From NCBI GenBank assembly GCA_021828635.1, contig JAJZEJ010000088.1, positions 1 through 7,636 on the forward strand: a stretch of DNA of 7,636 nucleotides, read 5' to 3'. The position numbers were made by a program, and so were the translations under genes. The notes beneath the pieces are model-generated. The model was not told the origin of the DNA. It saw only the letters and a list, made by a program, of their open reading frames with translations, and did not search any database. Source of the stretch: Chloroflexota bacterium. Its GTDB lineage: Bacteria > Chloroflexota > Ktedonobacteria > Ktedonobacterales > Ktedonobacteraceae. Positions 6,417-7,636 of this stretch are shown one piece after another; position 1 is the stretch's first letter; each line of letters begins with the position of its first letter.

Positions 6417-7636
6417 ATGATATTCGCAAGCGATCTTACCTGGATTATCCTGCTGCCACTGATCGGTGGATTACTGCTGTTGGCGGCACCTATAAAATTC
6501 GCACGCTGGCTCGCGCTCGGTTTTAGCGCGGCTACCTTCGTGCTGTCATTGATCATTTTCTTCAGGATTTTGGGCAATGGAGGCTTTAGCGCCTTTGGCA
6601 ATCTGCAACATCTGCCCGACTCCATTGACTTGCCCTGGATTAACCAACCGATTGGCTCGATTCATTTTAGAATCGACTACTTCCTCGGTGTGGACGGCCT
6701 GAGCCTGCCACTGGTGATTCTGAACGCGCTGCTGACTATGCTGGCAATTATCGGCGGTTGGCAGAAAGATCGTGTCAAAGAGTACATGTCGCTGATCCTG
6801 TTGCTGGAAGCTGGCGTGATGGGCGTCTTTATGGCAATGGACATGTTCCTCTTCTTCCTGTTCTGGGAGGTCGAGCTTGCTCCCATGTTCTTGCTAATCG
6901 GCATCTGGGGCAACCAGCACGAGAAGCATGGCATGCCCGGTCGCATCTACTCGGCCTGGAAGTTCCTGCTGTATACCTTCTTTGGTAGTGTCTTCATGCT
7001 AGCCGGTATTCTTCTGCTCTACTTCATGGATGGCGGAAGAACTGCCAGTATGCAATACTTCGCCACACATCTGGTCAGTGGTACGGTGATGCTCGGCGGC
7101 CTGGCGGTTAGTGCGCAATTGCTGATCTTCCTGCTGGTCTTTGTGGCCTTCGCCGTGAAAATCCCGATGTTCCCGTTCCATACATGGCTACCCGATGCTC
7201 ACACAGATGCACCGACTGAGGTCAGCGTCATCCTGGCTGGCGTATTACTCAAAATGGGTGCCTACGGCTTGATTCGCATCTGCCTGACGCTCTTCCCGAT
7301 GGGTGTGCATGACTTCGCCGGTCCGTTGGCGGTCTTCGCGGTCATCAATATCATCTACGGAGCTGGTATCTGTCTTGTGCAGAGCGATATGAAGCGGTTG
7401 ATTGCCTACTCCAGTGTTAGCCACATGGGTATTGTGCTGCTTGGTGTAGCGGCGGCGGCCAGCTTTGGCAGCGTGGCTTTCCGCATGGCAGCTCTGACCG
7501 GCGCGACAATTCAGCTGTTCAGTCATGGCATCATTTCTGGCCTGCTCTTCTTCTGCGTCGGTGTCATCTATGACCATGCGCATACACGCGAAATCTCGAT
7601 CTTTGGTGGCGTGGCGAAGCGTATGCCGATGCTGGC
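6417..7636 (+). CDS. nuoM: NADH-quinone oxidoreductase subunit M, 3'-truncated by the window edge
   Basis: Middle antiporter-like proton pump of complex I. The frame stays open to the window end: 406 complete codons of the ~500 usual for NuoM. The protein starts MIFASDLTWIILLPLIGG. Family signatures are YFLGVDGLSLPLVILNALL, FWEVELAPMFLLIGIWG, AVKIPMFPFHTWLPDAHTDA, VILAGVLLKMGAYGLIR, QSDMKRLIAYSSVSHMG and LFSHGIISGLLFF. Proton-path residues seen are E151 (E. coli E144), K248 (K234) and K279 (K265). The glutamate of the late helix (E407 in E. coli) should lie just past the window end. The HTWLPDAHTDAP motif and position after nuoL separate it from NuoL and NuoN. The gap to nuoL is 13 bp, so it is in the same operon; nuoN would be expected next. 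No anomalies were seen. Confidence 0.97.
   Translation, partial: MIFASDLTWIILLPLIGGLLLLAAPIKFARWLALGFSAATFVLSLIIFFRILGNGGFSAFGNLQHLPDSIDLPWINQPIGSIHFRIDYFLGVDGLSLPLVILNALLTMLAIIGGWQKDRVKEYMSLILLLEAGVMGVFMAMDMFLFFLFWEVELAPMFLLIGIWGNQHEKHGMPGRIYSAWKFLLYTFFGSVFMLAGILLLYFMDGGRTASMQYFATHLVSGTVMLGGLAVSAQLLIFLLVFVAFAVKIPMFPFHTWLPDAHTDAPTEVSVILAGVLLKMGAYGLIRICLTLFPMGVHDFAGPLAVFAVINIIYGAGICLVQSDMKRLIAYSSVSHMGIVLLGVAAAASFGSVAFRMAALTGATIQLFSHGIISGLLFFCVGVIYDHAHTREISIFGGVAKRMPML

Noticed and set aside
6122..6625. A 167-codon minus-strand frame across the nuoL-nuoM junction
   Set aside because: Both + strand genes here are clearly conserved; the minus frame is unsupported.
3423..7636. Mrp-type Na+/H+ antiporter or membrane-bound hydrogenase instead of complex I
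   Set aside because: NuoJ, NuoK with both membrane Glu, NuoL with its C-terminal lateral-helix region, and NuoM occur in the standard nuo order; no MrpB, MrpE, MrpF or MrpG-like genes or hydrogenase subunits are present.

Overview
The window looks like an ordinary bacterial housekeeping stretch. All protein genes are on the + strand. The 3' two thirds of a glutamate synthase large-subunit gene (gltB) is followed by a 366-bp non-coding gap. After the gap comes the start of an operon for the membrane arm of respiratory complex I: nuoJ, nuoK, nuoL and the first ~406 codons of nuoM. Composition is moderately GC-rich (mid-50s % by eye). The NuoL and NuoM proteins are of the standard bacterial proton-pumping NDH-1 type. 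I lean towards a non-proteobacterial aerobe, possibly Chloroflexota (Ktedonobacteria-like). That is only an impression from protein flavour and composition, because no taxonomic marker is present.

Region by region: 1-3047 is gltB, open at its 5' end. It carries the central, FMN-binding (with 3Fe-4S cysteines) and GXGXG domains, while the N-terminal glutaminase domain lies outside the window. 3048-3413 is non-coding and holds two different things. The gltB-proximal part (about 3057-3162) is a striking, almost fully self-complementary ~105-bp palindrome. It is bracketed by a 5-bp direct repeat (GGTAT) and is best read as a MITE-like repeat or a large 3' hairpin of the gltB transcript. The nuo-proximal part has a strong extended -10 promoter (-35 TTGTCA, 17-bp spacer, TGC-TAGAAT) and a ~178-nt leader with three possible hairpins and a GGAGG ribosome-binding site. 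3423-7636 is the compact nuoJKLM run, with gaps of 6, 5 (or a short overlap) and 13 bp.

How the genes work together: NuoJ, NuoK, NuoL and NuoM form much of the proton-translocating membrane domain of NADH:quinone oxidoreductase. The key buried Glu and Lys residues of the channels are all visible. Because nuoJ is first after a promoter and is not preceded by nuoI, this membrane-arm module appears to be transcribed separately from nuoA-I. GltB is metabolically unrelated (ammonium assimilation) and is simply a neighbour.

No new defence, mobile-gene or biosynthetic system is visible. The points most worth a second look are the palindrome, the split nuo organisation with its structured leader, a His/Asp-rich loop near the N-terminus of NuoL, and the divergent central domain of GltB.
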